From Ailurus styani (lineage: Eukaryota > Chordata > Mammalia > Carnivora > Ailuridae), in contig LNAC01000036.1 in the NCBI GenBank assembly GCA_002007465.1, positions 2,480,277-2,544,276 on the forward strand: a stretch of 64,000 bases of DNA, read 5' to 3'. The notes below the pieces were generated by a model, which worked only from the letters and a program-made list of their open reading frames with translations, was not told where the DNA came from and made no database searches. Of the stretch, positions 32,555-43,785 are shown in pieces. Position 1 is the stretch's first letter. The number at the start of each line of letters is the position of its first letter. Both the position numbers and the translations under genes were made by a program.

Positions 32555-33003
32555 AACTGGGGTCCCTGAAGGAAACAGAATTCATCCCAGATCATTGAGA
32601 TGAAGATACTGTAATTTAGGGACTGCTTACAGGAGTATAGGCACAGTTTGGGGAACAAACCAAAGATGATGGGGCAATAAGAAATAATAATATGAATGTA
32701 TTAATATCCCTAAAACCAAAGCTAGTACTCTCCAGGAACCCAGTGAGAACTTGAGCAGTGGAGGAAACGTCTCCAGAGGAAGTGGCAGGAGGCAGTTCTT
32801 GCCTGACAGGGGACCGAGGCAGGGAGGAAGTTAAAAGAGACATGGCCTCAACCCCTCGCTCCCTCCATACTTCAATTCCCTTCCATTGCAGCCCATTGGT
32901 TAAATCCAACAATGAGGCAGGCAGGAAGGAAGCCTGGGTGATGCAGTCTGCAAGGTCAACTTTGCAGTGCACAGGAAGGGCAGAAAAGGGAGAAGATTAG
33001 AAG
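32555..33003. repeat. Old interspersed repeat, family not named
   Basis: 'ggggtccctgaaggaaacag', 'gactgcttacaggagtatag', 'cattgcagcccattggttaa' and 'tgatgcagtctgcaaggtca' occur in an order I recognise from a dispersed mammalian repeat, but I cannot give its family. Confidence 0.4.
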
Positions 33004-33004
33004 T

Positions 33005-33778
33005 GGGGGTACAAATTAATAAAAAGGACAGAGGATGGGGGTGGAATGTACTCATCCTTCCAGCTCCATCCCAGTCCAATGTCTTCCTCCTTCTCTCTGT
33101 CCCTCCCCTGACCTACTGGCCTTCCCAGCGGCTGCTCTGTTCTCCTCAGAGTCTTTGCACAGGACTTCGCACATGCACATGACTTTGCACAGAGTCTTTG
33201 CTTCCTTCTCAGATTCCTTCTCGCCTTCCCCTTCCAGTTGTGTACCTTCTCCTCCTCCTTGGAGGCCCCACTTACGCACCACTTCTCAGGGAGACTTTGG
33301 GAGACTTCACCATTTCGGAGTCCTATTCTATAAAGGTTCGCTCGAAATGAAATGACATCAAGACAAATTGAATTACCAAACCCCTGTCAAGTCTGTAATG
33401 TGGTACTGGGTAGAATCCAAGGGGTCTCATCAGCTAAAACCGGGCAGTTGCTAACCTTCCTTGAAATAGGGTGGGTTTGGTTAACTGCAGGACTTCTATT
33501 ACGCTGAATGGAGTGTGCAGCTGAGAGCCAGTGTGGAATCACCCCGGACAAGATAGGAGAGTCTTGGCCCGCCCCTCCTGCTGGTGAAAAATGCTCTCAC
33601 AGGTATCCATCTGGGGGATTCCACATGACTAAGTTGCTCAAATTTCTAAACCCAGCTGGAGATTGGGTATGCTTGTTACATGCTGCTTTAATGCCCCTCA
33701 CTCCTCCATGGTTAAAAGTATCCCATGGGCAATGCTACGATCAGCATGGACCCTCCCCACCCAATCCTCTAGGATTCA
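33005..33778. other. Unassigned sequence
   Basis: CT-rich stretches at 33055-33260, otherwise no recognisable feature. Confidence 0.45.
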
Positions 33779-33779
33779 G

Positions 33780-33886
33780 CCTTGTTTGTTCTCCTTTGGT
33801 ACTGGACAGTGCTTAGCTCACTGTTGGGAACCTCCTAGGTGGATCTTCAAAAACGGTATCAAATAAATAAAAGAATGAACCCAGGA
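33780..33886 (+). mobile_element. Possible L2 3' end fragment
   Basis: 'ggacagtgcttagctcactg' followed by a terminus 'aaataaataaaagaatgaac' resembles an L2 end. Confidence 0.4.
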
Positions 33887-33888
33887 TA

Positions 33889-34083
33889 TTTACCTGGGTT
33901 GCTCAGTCAGTTAAGCGTCTGCCTTTGGCTCAGGTCATGGTGCCAGGGTCCTGGGATCGAGCCCTGGCATCAGGCTCCTTGCTCAGTGGGGAGCCTGCTT
34001 CTCCCTCTGCCTGCCATTCTCCCTGCTTGTGCTCACTTGCTCCCTCTCTCTGTCAAATATGTAAATAAAATTTTTTTAAAAAT
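33889..34083 (+). mobile_element. Can-SINE
   Basis: 'ttacctgggttgctcagtca' head, 'gttaagcgtctgcctttggc', body and A/T-rich tail. Confidence 0.93.
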
Positions 34084-34089
34084 TAAAAC

Positions 34090-36660
34090 TACAGATATAC
34101 AGATGTAGACATAGGTATAGATATTCACATACACACAGGCTGGATCAAAAAGATAGATTGCATTTTATCCTGTGACAATAAGATACCATTTGCACTCTGA
34201 GTTTGATTCCGGGGATCATCATTTTAAGGAGACCTTGACTAATCACAGTAATACCTAAGAAAAGTGGGAACACTTCGAAAGTCCTATAAGTCATCTGATC
34301 ACCTGTGTGAGAGACCAAATCGACTCCAAATGCTGAAATGCTGCTTCTTTTCTAAACACTATCAAGTGCCTTTGCACAGAAGAGTTTTTCTTTTAACGGC
34401 GATAGGGAGCTTACTCATTTGTATGTGTACGTCACGTCTACCATTTCTTACCCCAATCATGAGATTTTGAGATTGTGAATGTTTGCATGAACTGGCAGGA
34501 GAGAGTGAGGGATAAGGAAATTTACAATTTGAAACCAAAAGCTCACGTTTTTACAAATCTACTTAGAGCGATTCTGCAACCAAAGTAATGCATATGCTCA
34601 TCATCAATGTGTAGCTACAAACCAAGGCACGCTATTAATCCTTCACCTGAAGTAAATAAAATAAACTGAAACAAGTAAAAGGAGGCAAGATAATACTTAG
34701 CAGTTCATCCTTTTCCAAAGAAAAGCTCCTTTCCCAAACTAAATTCTAAGAGATATTTACGAAGAAAAAAAAATTTTTTTTTTAAATTTCAGAGGCATTT
34801 TCTACTTTTGTGCTGGTGCTGTACATCCCTATTACAAGTCGGCTTCTACCAAAATGAGTTTATATTGATGCGTCTTAAGAGCGTGAAGGTACAGCTCTGG
34901 TTACATCACTTAGCTGCCAAGAGGAGAGCAGGGGGACACAGCGTTTTGTGCACTGTAGACATGCCAGGCTGAGACGTAAGCGTCCTGGGCAGGTCACATG
35001 GGAGAGGATCCGTGCATGTCCTTTCTCCCTTCATTTTGGACTGCAGTTAAAGTCCATGCTAATATCATTTCCCATTTCCTAGGAAAGAAATTAAAAGTCA
35101 GAAACAATTTAGATTACTTGAATCCTCCCCCGTGAGAGGAAATTGTATCCCTCAGAAATGAATGTGGCTCTTTGATGGGGAATGCTTATTTGCTGTTGAC
35201 AGCTTTTTAGTGAAAAAGATAGAAATCAGATTGAATTTCGACAGTGAGAAATTGAGAGCTTGTTCTGCCAGCAGGAGGCTGAGGCCTCTAATTTTACCTC
35301 TGCAAAACAAAGATGAACCAAGAATATAATCTACCTACTTTTCAAAAACAAAACATAAAAATTCTTCGTGTAGCCTGCTTCAAAGTAAGAAAAATTGCAC
35401 AGAGGGCCAGCTCTGTTCTATCTGTCCTGGTATTAATATAATAGCTGGACTGTATTCAAAACCAGATAGAATAGATTCCAAATTCCATTATACTCTCTAT
35501 TCTGAACTTTTTATTTGAACAATGAAGTCCACAGTAACCCCATCAAACTTCCTTAAACCAAAGGTCTGACAATCTCTGAATACCAAAATATCTCTAACAC
35601 ATAAAATTAAATTCTATTCTACACACAAAATATTGATCGTCAAAGACACATTTCTGCAACAGTGGTGATGTACAGATAGCCTTCGTTAGACTCCAGTAAG
35701 CTCCTAATTACATATAATAAATCCAAACAGACAATACTTGTTTTGTAATAGAAATAAAATTTGGCTTTGGTGAGTCTGTCAGATTCTTCAAAGACATTTT
35801 GTTTTCTAACAGCCAGATCTGAGACAAAGGCAAGGCTTATAAATTTCACTTCCCAAATGAAGCTTGAGGAGGAGAAACATCATAACAATTTGCCAAGGTA
35901 GTATACTATGATGGTGGAAGAGATTTTTGCTAATAGAGATTTTTAACATCAAGGAGTGTCTGTTTTGATACCCTGACCCTATGTGTATTATCTTATGAAA
36001 AAACAAGGTAGATGTTATTATAGGCTCAAAACAGGGTTTTATCAAGTAACATGGGCTCTCCTTTCCCCAGTAACAGAATAAAGAGAAACATTTAACAATA
36101 ATAACAACTACTACTATTCCTACAAAGCTGCCAGACAGAAAAGCACGTGATGTCTCAGGAGACAAAATTAATCAATCACAAAAATAAATATGATGAAAGG
36201 AAGTAGTACCATATATTAAACAAAAATCCAAAGTAAGCTCAGGGACAGAAGGAAGAAAGGACTGCGTATCTACTGAATAATGTAAATGTGATATTTGATT
36301 GAGAAATGAAAATAGTGTTACAGATATATATACAGAATATTCTCTTTTAGCAAGTCTCTATTAACCCTGTGTTTACAACAGTTTTTTAAAACAATTTTAA
36401 AAGAAATGAATTCCCCTGCATACGGAAGCATTAACACTGCCTGTCAATTAGCTACAGAAAATAACTGAAGTCTACCTGACCTTATTAGTTCAAAAATAAT
36501 TAATTTTACTAAGTTACTGAATTTGCATTAAAAGTAATAGCAGCATAATATTTTTTTTAAAAAAAAGATCTGAAGGCTTATCCAGTTCAATCCCAGAATT
36601 CTACAATAGGGAAAGTGAGTCCACTGAAAAAAAGTAACTGATTTCCACTTCTGGACCTAC
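34090..36660. other. Long stretch without recognised repeats
   Basis: No gene or transposon recognised over about 2.5 kb. 35030-35330 is a candidate conserved non-coding segment by composition. The minus frames 35640-35849 and 35806-36165 have no known domain. Confidence 0.4.
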
Positions 36661-36674
36661 AGCTGGTTATACTA

Positions 36675-36839
36675 AAAGAGCTCCTAAAAACAATTAGAAA
36701 TACTGAAAAAAAAAAAAAAAGTAAGCATCTTTTTAAAAGTGTGTTGGCTAAGCAGAAAGAAAATGATTTTCCAACACACTTTAAAAAGTTGCTTACTTTT
36801 TTTTTTTTCAATATTTCTAATTGTTTTTAGGAGCTCTTT
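36675..36839. repeat. Long fold-back inverted repeat
   Basis: Left arm 36675-36747 (starting aaagagctcctaaaaacaat) and right arm 36771-36839 (ending ttgtttttaggagctcttt) are near-complementary over about 70 bases, with a few mismatches and an A/T-run length difference. The loop is 23 bases (36748-36770). The hairpin is too long and too well paired to be chance. Confidence 0.93.
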
Positions 36840-36875
36840 CAGAGTGTTGGCTAGGCAGAAAGAAAATGATTTTCC
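36741..36875 (+). repeat. Direct repeat of the hairpin loop segment
   Basis: The 32 bases at 36741-36772 (gtgttggctaagcagaaaga and onward) recur at 36844-36875 with one mismatch. The second copy lies just beyond the right arm. Confidence 0.93.
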
Positions 36876-36876
36876 G

Positions 36877-37068
36877 GGGCACCTGGGTGGCTCAGTGGGT
36901 TAAAGCCTCTGCCTTCGGCTCAGGTCATAATCTCGGGGTCCTGGGATCGAGCCCTACATCGGGCTCCCTGCTCAGCAGGGAGCCTGCTTCCTCCTCTCTG
37001 CCTGCCTCTCTGCCTACTTGTAATCTCTCTCTGTCAAATAAATAAATAAAATCTTTAAAAAAAAAAAA
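36877..37068 (+). mobile_element. Can-SINE, young type
   Basis: 'ggcacctgggtggctcagtg', 'ggttaaagcctctgccttcg', CT body, A tail. Target duplication agaaagaaaatgattttcc flanks it (36858-36875 and about 37073-37091), using part of the hairpin loop motif. Confidence 0.96.
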
Positions 37069-37344
37069 AGAAAGAAAGAAAATGATTTTCCAGTAGAAGA
37101 TGGAATGAAGAGTAAAAAGGGGGGTTAAAAAATGGGTGAATCTAAATAAACATTTATTGTACCAAACAATAATAGTAATACATTGTGGTATTTGATATAT
37201 GTAGGAAAGTATGGGATAACACTAACACAGGCAAGAGATAAATAAATTGGAATAAAGTGTTCTACAGCCCTATAATTTTTATAGAAGTAGTAAAAGTACC
37301 AAATTACATTACAATGCACTAAGTTAAAGATGCATGTTTTAAGT

Positions 37345-37535
37345 CGGTTGGGTTTTTTTTTTAAGATTTTATTTATTCATTTGTCAGAGAGAGAGAGCAC
37401 AAGCAGGCAGAGGCAGAGGGAGAAGCAGGCTCCCTGCCAAGCAAGGAGCCTGATGCGGGACTCAATCCCAGCAGCCTGGGATCATGACCTGAGCTGAAGG
37501 CAGCTGCTTAACCAACTGAGCCACCCAGGCGTCCC
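37345..37535 (-). mobile_element. Can-SINE
   Basis: Antisense copy: T tail, 'aagattttatttattcattt', 'gagccacccaggcgtccc'. Exact target duplication gcatgttttaagt (37332-37344 and 37536-37548). Confidence 0.96.
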
Positions 37536-37852
37536 GCATGTTTTAAGTTTTAAAGGAAAAACAAAAAGAATTGTAAAATTAACAATTTAATAAGTGATGG
37601 AAATGGAATAATAACTTTTAAAATGATTAATCAGAAAATGCAAAAAAAGAGAAGAATATTGCCAATGGGATAAATAGAGAACAAATAGTAACTTACTTTT
37701 TCATATTAAAAATTCCATCTTCATGGAGTTACCACAAAAAGTTAAAAATAGAACTACCCTACAACCCAGATATTACACTACTAAGTACTTAATCAAAGGA
37801 TACAAACACAGTGATTAGAAGGGGCACATGCACCCCAATATTCATAGCAGCA

Positions 37853-38045
37853 GGGGTGCCTGGGCAGCTCAGTTGCTTGAGCAACTGCCTTCAGCTCAGG
37901 TCATGATCTCAGGGTCCTGGGATTGAACCCCACATTGGGCTCCCTGCTCAACAGAGAGGCTGCTTCTCCCTCTCCCTCTGCCTGCTGCTCTGCCTACTTG
38001 TGCTCTCTCTCTCTCTCTCTAATAAATAAATAAAATCTTTTAAAA
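37853..38045 (+). mobile_element. Can-SINE, nested in L1
   Basis: 'ggggtgcctgggcagctcag' head, body with long CT repeat, A tail. L1 flank aatattcatagcag / aatattcacaacag is duplicated. Confidence 0.94.
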
Positions 38046-38136
38046 AAATATTCACAACAGCATTATCAACAATAGCCAAATCTGGAAAGAGCCCAAATGT
38101 CCATCAACTGATGAATGGATAAGGAAGATGTGGTAG

Positions 38137-38212
38137 TATTTATTTATCTATTTATTTATTTATTTAATAATTATTTATTTATTAAATAAATTTTATTTAT
38201 TTATTTAGTGGA
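38137..38212. repeat. TTTA/AAAT microsatellite with internal palindrome
   Basis: 'tatttatttatttatttaat' then 'ttattaaataaattttattt' replaces the TA-repeat usually found here in the L1 3' UTR. Confidence 0.93.
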
Positions 38213-38435
38213 ATATTACTCAACCATCAAAAAGAATGAAATTCTTTTTGCAAGGACATGGGTGGAACTAAAGGGTATTATGCCAAGTGAAATAAGCCAG
38301 TGAGTCAGGGAACGACAAATATCCAGATGATTTCACTCGTATGTGGAATTTAAGAAACAAAACAGATGACATAGGGGAAGGGAAGGAAAAATAAAATAAG
38401 ATAAAAACAGAGAGGGAGACAAACCATAAGAGACT

Positions 38436-38637
38436 TTTTTTTATTTTTTTAAAGATTTTATTTATTTACTTGGTAGAGAGAGAAAGCACAAGCAAGGAGA
38501 GCAGCAGGCAGAGGGAGAGGGAAAAACAGGCTCTCCACTGAGCAAGGAGCCCCATATCGCGTTCTATCCCAGGACCCTGGGATCATGACCTGAGCAGAAG
38601 GCAAACGCTTAACCAACTGAGCCACCCAGGAACCCCT
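38436..38637 (-). mobile_element. Can-SINE
   Basis: T tail, 'aaagattttatttatttac', 'ctgagcaaggagccccatat', 'gagccacccaggaacccc'. Confidence 0.94.
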
Positions 38638-38639
38638 TC

Positions 38640-39060
38640 AATGATATTTATGTACAGTGAAATTATGTACAGTTAATTTAAAATAAGAAGGAGGAGGGAA
38701 GCCAATTTTGCTTTGAATTTTTGCCAGAAAAAAACAGGCCCATCTGTGGATGGGGTTGTTACAGAGTTTGTCATTCTCCCTGTCTCTGTACCTTGTTTCT
38801 CTGGTCACAGATGATTGGGCTTGGAGGTCCAGTTAACCTATTGAAAACTGTGACCCAAGAGGAACATTCATAATGCTCTGAGCCAGTAATATTATTTATT
38901 ACCTGGAAGTTTAAATATGAAAAATAGAGAGCACACAGGTGATAATAAGAGCAGAAAACAGTAAGAAACATCATGTGAGACACCAAAAGGGAAATGTTAA
39001 AGTATTAGTTAATATTCTTATACTTATTATTATAAATGGGATGCAAAATTGCTAATCTTA
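38640..39060. other. Unassigned sequence
   Basis: No recognisable repeat or gene. Confidence 0.5.
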
Positions 39061-39077
39061 GAAATAATTTCTGCCTT

Positions 39078-39267
39078 GGGGCACCTGGATGGCTCAATGG
39101 GTTAAGTGTCCAACTCTTGATTTCAGCTCAGGTTATGATCTCAGGGTTGTGGGATCGAGCCCCAGGTCAGGCTCCGTGCTGGGGGTGGAGTCCACTTAAC
39201 AAACATTCTATCTCTCCCTCCCCCTCAACTCTTCCCCCTACCTCTCACCCCCGCTCAAAAAAATTTT
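39078..39267 (+). mobile_element. Can-SINE, older type
   Basis: 'ggcacctggatggctcaatg' head, 'ccaactcttgatttcagctc', degenerate CT body. Target duplication aatttctgcctt (39066-39077 and 39268-39279). Confidence 0.93.
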
Positions 39268-39280
39268 AATTTCTGCCTTA

Positions 39281-39880
39281 TCATATCACGTTGGGCCCAG
39301 CTGAAGTGCCACACCAAATGGTACAGTACATGGCTTCCACACTACCTGCCACCAGCAATAAAAGAAGCAAGCAGAAGCAGATTGTCCAGTGAGACAATCT
39401 TTGACCAATAAGAGACAGAAGATGGAAAATAAGAAGGAGCCAGGAAATAAGTTATCTTATCCTTTATCTTTCCAAGGTACTATTCCAAGGAACAGCTTCT
39501 CTGTCCCAAAGTACCCTGTGATCTCAATCAGCTGGAACTGCTGGACGATCAAACTGCTGTCTATTTTGGCCTATTGCAAAGTTGTGGCCACCTTCCTCTG
39601 AATGCCTCTCAACCTTCCCCATCTCACTTTCTCTTCCCCATCCCCACTACCAAGTGAATGCAGGCTGATTACTTGAACACTAATCCTTGCCTTGGGCTCT
39701 GTTTTAGCACAGACCTGCAACAAATGCACTGATGGGTAGATGAATGAATAAAACAAATATTTATCATTATACCAACTGTGTCAATAATTATGACAAGCAT
39801 TATTGTAAAAAATCACATGCAGCTCCCTAACTTTGAGTCCAGTGGTCGTAACTGTGAAATTCTTTTAAATATATATCTAT
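39281..39880. other. Unassigned sequence
   Basis: No clear repeat or gene. 'gatgggtagatgaatgaata' near 39731 could be an eroded LINE tail. Confidence 0.45.
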
Positions 39881-39884
39881 TTGA

Positions 39885-40378
39885 CCCTTTAAAAAAATAT
39901 TTGGCAGCTTTAAGATATAATTGACATATAACATTGTGTAAGTTTTAAGGTATACAGGGTGATGTTTTTATATGTATATACATGTAATATATACATATAT
40001 GTGTATAATGCATACATGTAATGTATACATGTATAAAATATACATATAATATATACATATATAAAATATATACATATATACACATATATAGTTAATATAG
40101 TTAACTTATTGTGGTATATAGTATATATTTATCTATGTTATAAAATAATTACCACAATAAGGTTAACACACCCATCACCTCACATGGTTACCTTATATTG
40201 TGGTGAGAACATTTAAGATTTACTCTCTTCTAACTTTCAAGTATATAAAATGGTATGTATTGCTAACTACAGCGACCATGCTGTACATGAGCTCCCCAGA
40301 ACCTATTCCTCTTGTAACTGAAAATTTGTACCTTTGACCACCTTCACCTACTTCCCCCAGCTCCCCCACCCCCTCCCC
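39885..40378 (-). mobile_element. L1 3' UTR fragment
   Basis: 'agatataattgacatataac', 'gctaactacagcgaccatgc', 'ctccccagaacctattcctc' and 'gtacctttgaccaccttcac' are antisense L1 3' UTR. A TATACA microsatellite expands it at 39969-40110. Confidence 0.85.
39969..40110. repeat. AT-rich microsatellite (TATACA/TATATG type)
   Basis: About 140 bases of imperfect tatacatatataaaa-type units, nearly self-complementary. Confidence 0.93.
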
Positions 40379-40394
40379 CCGCCATCCCCATCCC

Positions 40395-40692
40395 ATCCTG
40401 GGGTTCTAGAGGCTGAGAAATCTCCGATCAAGACACCAGCAGATTTAGCATCTGGTGAGAGCTCCCTTCCTGGTTCACAGTGACACAGTGGTTGCCTCAC
40501 TGAGTCTTCACGTGGTGGCAAGGGCAAGGGAGCTCTCTAGATACACTGGATAAAGGTACTAATTCCATTTGTGGGACTCTGCCCTCATGACACAATCACC
40601 TCCCAGAGGCCCCACCTCCAAATTCCATTATACTGGGTATTAGGTTTCAACCTATTAACTTGGGAGAGACCCAAACATTCCATCTACAGCAG
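40395..40692 (-). mobile_element. ERVL-MaLR LTR (MST/MLT1 class), partial
   Basis: 'ggggttctagaggctgagaa', 'gcatctggtgagagctccct', 'cctcatgacacaatcacctc', 'aggccccacctccaaattcc' and 'ggagagacccaaacattcca' follow the antisense MaLR LTR. Same family type as 9462-9845. LTR only, no retroviral genes. Confidence 0.82.
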
Positions 40693-41565
40693 GGTCGATG
40701 CAAAAACAAAACAAAGCCAAAAAACAATTCCTGTGTAAATTGTAGGGTCTTTGAAACAGAGGATGGTAAAACCCGGTGAAGCCTTCAATAATATCTGTAT
40801 CTAGAGAAAGGGAAAATCCTTAAAATTGCCTTTTTTTGTTTGTTTGTTTTTTGTTTTGCGACTCTTTATCTGCTTGTCTGGATCATTTGCGCACTGGTCC
40901 AACTTCAGAAAAATAAACTTTAGGCTAAAAGAAGGCTTTACTGACCCTGTATCATGAAAAAGAAAAAAACTGGCAAAAGTCAACCAAATAGGCTTCCGGG
41001 AGAAGCTCAGGAGTATGTGTCTTTCTCTCCTCAGAAACAAGGCTCAGGGAAAAATGTCAGGGAAACCACACCAGAGAGACACTACATAACTCTGGCAGGA
41101 GCAGCTATAGATGACAGTGGGAACAGGGATAAGTTTTTTTTTTTTCCTAGTTACCCAGCAACTCCTATTATCCTACAAACTGACCAAAGAAAACCATCTG
41201 ATGGAAGAAATAAAATAATGCATCCCCCCCCACACTGTATGCATAATCTACAGGAACATCCGTTTAGGAAATAATTCTCAGAATGTCGATTTTAAAAGAA
41301 AGGGAAAAATCACAAAATGTAAGTTGTCGTTTAGTTACTGGAGTTTGATTTTTTTTTTAATTTAATCCACTAGATTCAGGTTTGGAATTTGTATTTGATT
41401 TAGACTAGTTCCTTTGCTGAATTTGCCATTCAGAAAGTTATATGTAATTTTAATATACATATAAAACCACAATATATATGTGTTTGTTGTTCACATATAT
41501 GGTTTGTCTATTTTTATAAGATTTAGGAATTAAGAGATTTGATGTTCTTGTTCACTTTTTGAAAC
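40693..41565. other. Unassigned sequence
   Basis: Homopolymer T and C runs at 41135-41147 and 41224-41231; otherwise no recognisable feature. The frame 40954-41274 has no known domain. Confidence 0.45.
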
Positions 41566-41584
41566 AATGATAATAGAGTTGAGG

Positions 41585-41806
41585 GGCGCCTGGGTGGTTC
41601 AGTGGGTTAAAGACTCCACCTTTGGCTCAGGTCATGATCTCAGGGTCCTGGGATAGCGCCTTGTATCGGCGCTGAGCAGGGAGCCTGCTTCCTCCTCTCT
41701 CTCTGCCTGCTTCTCTGCCTACTTGTGATCTCTGGCAAATAAATAAATTAAATCTTTTTTAAAAATTAAAAAAATTTAAAAATTTTTAAAAATTTAAAAA
41801 ATTAAA
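41585..41806 (+). mobile_element. Can-SINE, young type, with A/T-alternating tail
   Basis: 'gggcgcctgggtggttcagt' head, body, then a tail of alternating AAAAA and TTTTT blocks (41755-41806). Target duplication aatgataatagagttgag / aatgataatacagttgag flanks it. Confidence 0.95.
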
Positions 41807-41825
41807 AAATGATAATACAGTTGAG

Positions 41826-42865
41826 AGAGCAAAGGCATTTGGATTCTGAGTCTCTTCTTAAAAGACAAGAATAAACAAAATAAGATATTTTTGAAAACCA
41901 CACTGTGTCTGGCTTTTTCTCACTTTCCAATTCTCTACCCGCTTACCCAAAGGCTTCAAGCATTTTTTGGAGTGGCAGGATTAAACAAAAGGCAAGCATG
42001 TTTCTCCACATATTTCCCCATGTTCTCTCACCTCAACTTTTAATTAAAATATTGTCAGTTGGGGATAAGGGGAGCAAAATACAAAGGCAATTATGTACAG
42101 AAAACAAACCAGAAAAGCATATTTCACCAGAGCACAAGCTATTAGCACTTTCTTAGCTATCTGATCATCTGAATTTAAAATCACATGCTGAGCTCCTATG
42201 GGACATGAGGGACCAACTCATGAGCACAAAGGGAAGTCAACAGCAAAGCAGGAAAAAGGAACAGGGTGCCCTTGTGAATGCACAAAGGCCACAGCTAAAG
42301 AGGGTGTCAGGCAGCCCTCAGTAAATCCACACAGGCCCAAGCCGCCTCATGAGAGGCACCTACAGCTCTCGGGATCTCAAGGTGCACACAACAGAAGAGT
42401 ACCAGAGAAGCAGAAGTCCCGGTTTTGTACAAGAAGAAGAGAAACTAACTTTGGCCCGTGAGTCTACTGATCATAGTTCCCACTGTGTGGTTTGGATGCC
42501 AGGATTCAAGCAGTACCTTAAGGAGATGATAAATTCAAATGGAGCAAGGGTCAGGCTTGCCCCTCCCCTCATCACTGACATTCCCTGACGCTTTCTAGAG
42601 AACCCTAAGCTCTCCGTTTTGGAACACTCATCTAAACCTAACTGTTGCCAGTGCTTAATTCTCTCTACCAAGCCTGACAGATTTAACTTTTAGTCAGTAT
42701 GGCCCATACTTGCAAGTGGGCGACCAGATTTCATCTGGTTGAGGATTTCCACCTTTTTTCGATCAACAAAACTTATAGGCATGTGTTTTGTGTGTCTTTG
42801 ATTTCCTAGTTTGGTTGACTTTGTAATGTTACATCAGAAATACAGAGGTGCATAAAGGTAGTTAC
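41826..42865. other. Unassigned sequence
   Basis: No repeat recognised. Two overlapping frames (42198-42461, 42349-42588) have no known domain. Confidence 0.45.
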
Positions 42866-42869
42866 AACT

Positions 42870-43030
42870 GAGGTACACAAATGAATATGTTTAATGTCTA
42901 CTATGTGCAAAGTGCTTCAAACAAATGGGTCAATTAATAATCTAGATGAGATGAGCATCGTGTCTGTCATTCACATGGGAAAACTAATCTGGATCATGCT
43001 CCTTGACCTCTCTGAGCTTCGAACAGTTAA
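42870..43030 (-). mobile_element. Probable MIR fragment
   Basis: 'tctactatgtgcaaagtgct' and 'cacatgggaaaactaatctg' resemble antisense MIR. Confidence 0.5.
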
Positions 43031-43059
43031 TGAAGAAGGAAATTTAGATCTGAAATCTC

Positions 43060-43091
43060 ACACGCACACGCACACACACACACACACACCC
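43060..43091 (+). repeat. CA dinucleotide microsatellite
   Basis: About 15 CA units with two CG interruptions. Confidence 0.95.
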
Positions 43092-43334
43092 TTATTTCCT
43101 CAACAAAGGATGACCTACCAGCCAGGCCAGCTGTAGGGAACAAGAGTGACTTTCTTTAGATCTTTTTAAGCAGGTTAAGTCATCTGGTGATGTTTGTCAC
43201 AAAAAGAAGCAATGACTTTGAACGGATGATTGGGTGCAGGCTTTGTTTTAAAAAGGATCCGGTTCCTGTATTGGAGTGCTTAGTGGCAAGCAAAATTGAC
43301 TCTTCTAGGTATAATCATAAAATTTGTGTACTCA

Positions 43335-43490
43335 TCTCCACCATCTACTAGATCTGTGTCTTTGGCAACTTACTCAACTCTACTGGCACTCAGCTATAAA
43401 GTCACAAAGATTCCATGTAGGGTGGACTGGAGCTCTGAATTTAATAACAGATGTAAAACACCTAACACGATGTTCAATAAATGAATCCCT
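43335..43490 (+). mobile_element. MIR SINE
   Basis: 'tctactagatctgtgtcttt', 'ggcaacttactcaactctac', 'acacctaacacgatgttcaa' then 'taaatgaa' follow sense MIR. Confidence 0.65.
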
Positions 43491-43570
43491 CTGCCTCCCA
43501 TCATCAACAAAGAAATGCTGATCTTGAAGAGGTAGAGGGAAAGAAAACAATAATATAAGGCTGTTTTAAG

Positions 43571-43767
43571 GGCGCCTGGGTGGCTCAGTGGGTTAAAGCC
43601 TCTGCCTTCAGCTCAGGTCATGATCTCAGGGTCCTGGGATCGAGGCCCATATCCGGCTCTCTGCTCAGCGGGGAACCTGCTTCCCCCTCTCTCTCTCTGC
43701 CTGCCTCTCTGCCTACTCGTGATCTCTCTCTCTCTGTGTCAAATAAATAAAATCTTTAAAAAAAAAA
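43571..43767 (+). mobile_element. Can-SINE, young type
   Basis: 'gggcgcctgggtggctcagt', 'gggttaaagcctctgccttc', CT body, A tail. Target duplication ataaggctgttttaag / ataaggctgctttaag. Confidence 0.96.
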
Positions 43768-43785
43768 ATAAGGCTGCTTTAAGGG

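Larger units (their letters stand above)
37695..38435 (+). mobile_element. L1 3' UTR fragment with nested repeats
   Basis: 'aaaatagaactaccctacaa', 'gcccaaatgtccatcaactg', 'tggaatattactcaaccatc', 'gccaagtgaaataagccagt' and 'gtggaatttaagaaacaaaa' are the L1 3' UTR in order. A SINE is nested at 37853-38045 and a TTTA tract at 38137-38212. A minus SINE cuts it at the right. Confidence 0.88.

Noticed and set aside
39969..40110. AT-rich palindromic tract as an origin or regulatory hairpin
   Set aside because: Imperfect microsatellite expansion inside an L1 3' UTR; no other origin features.
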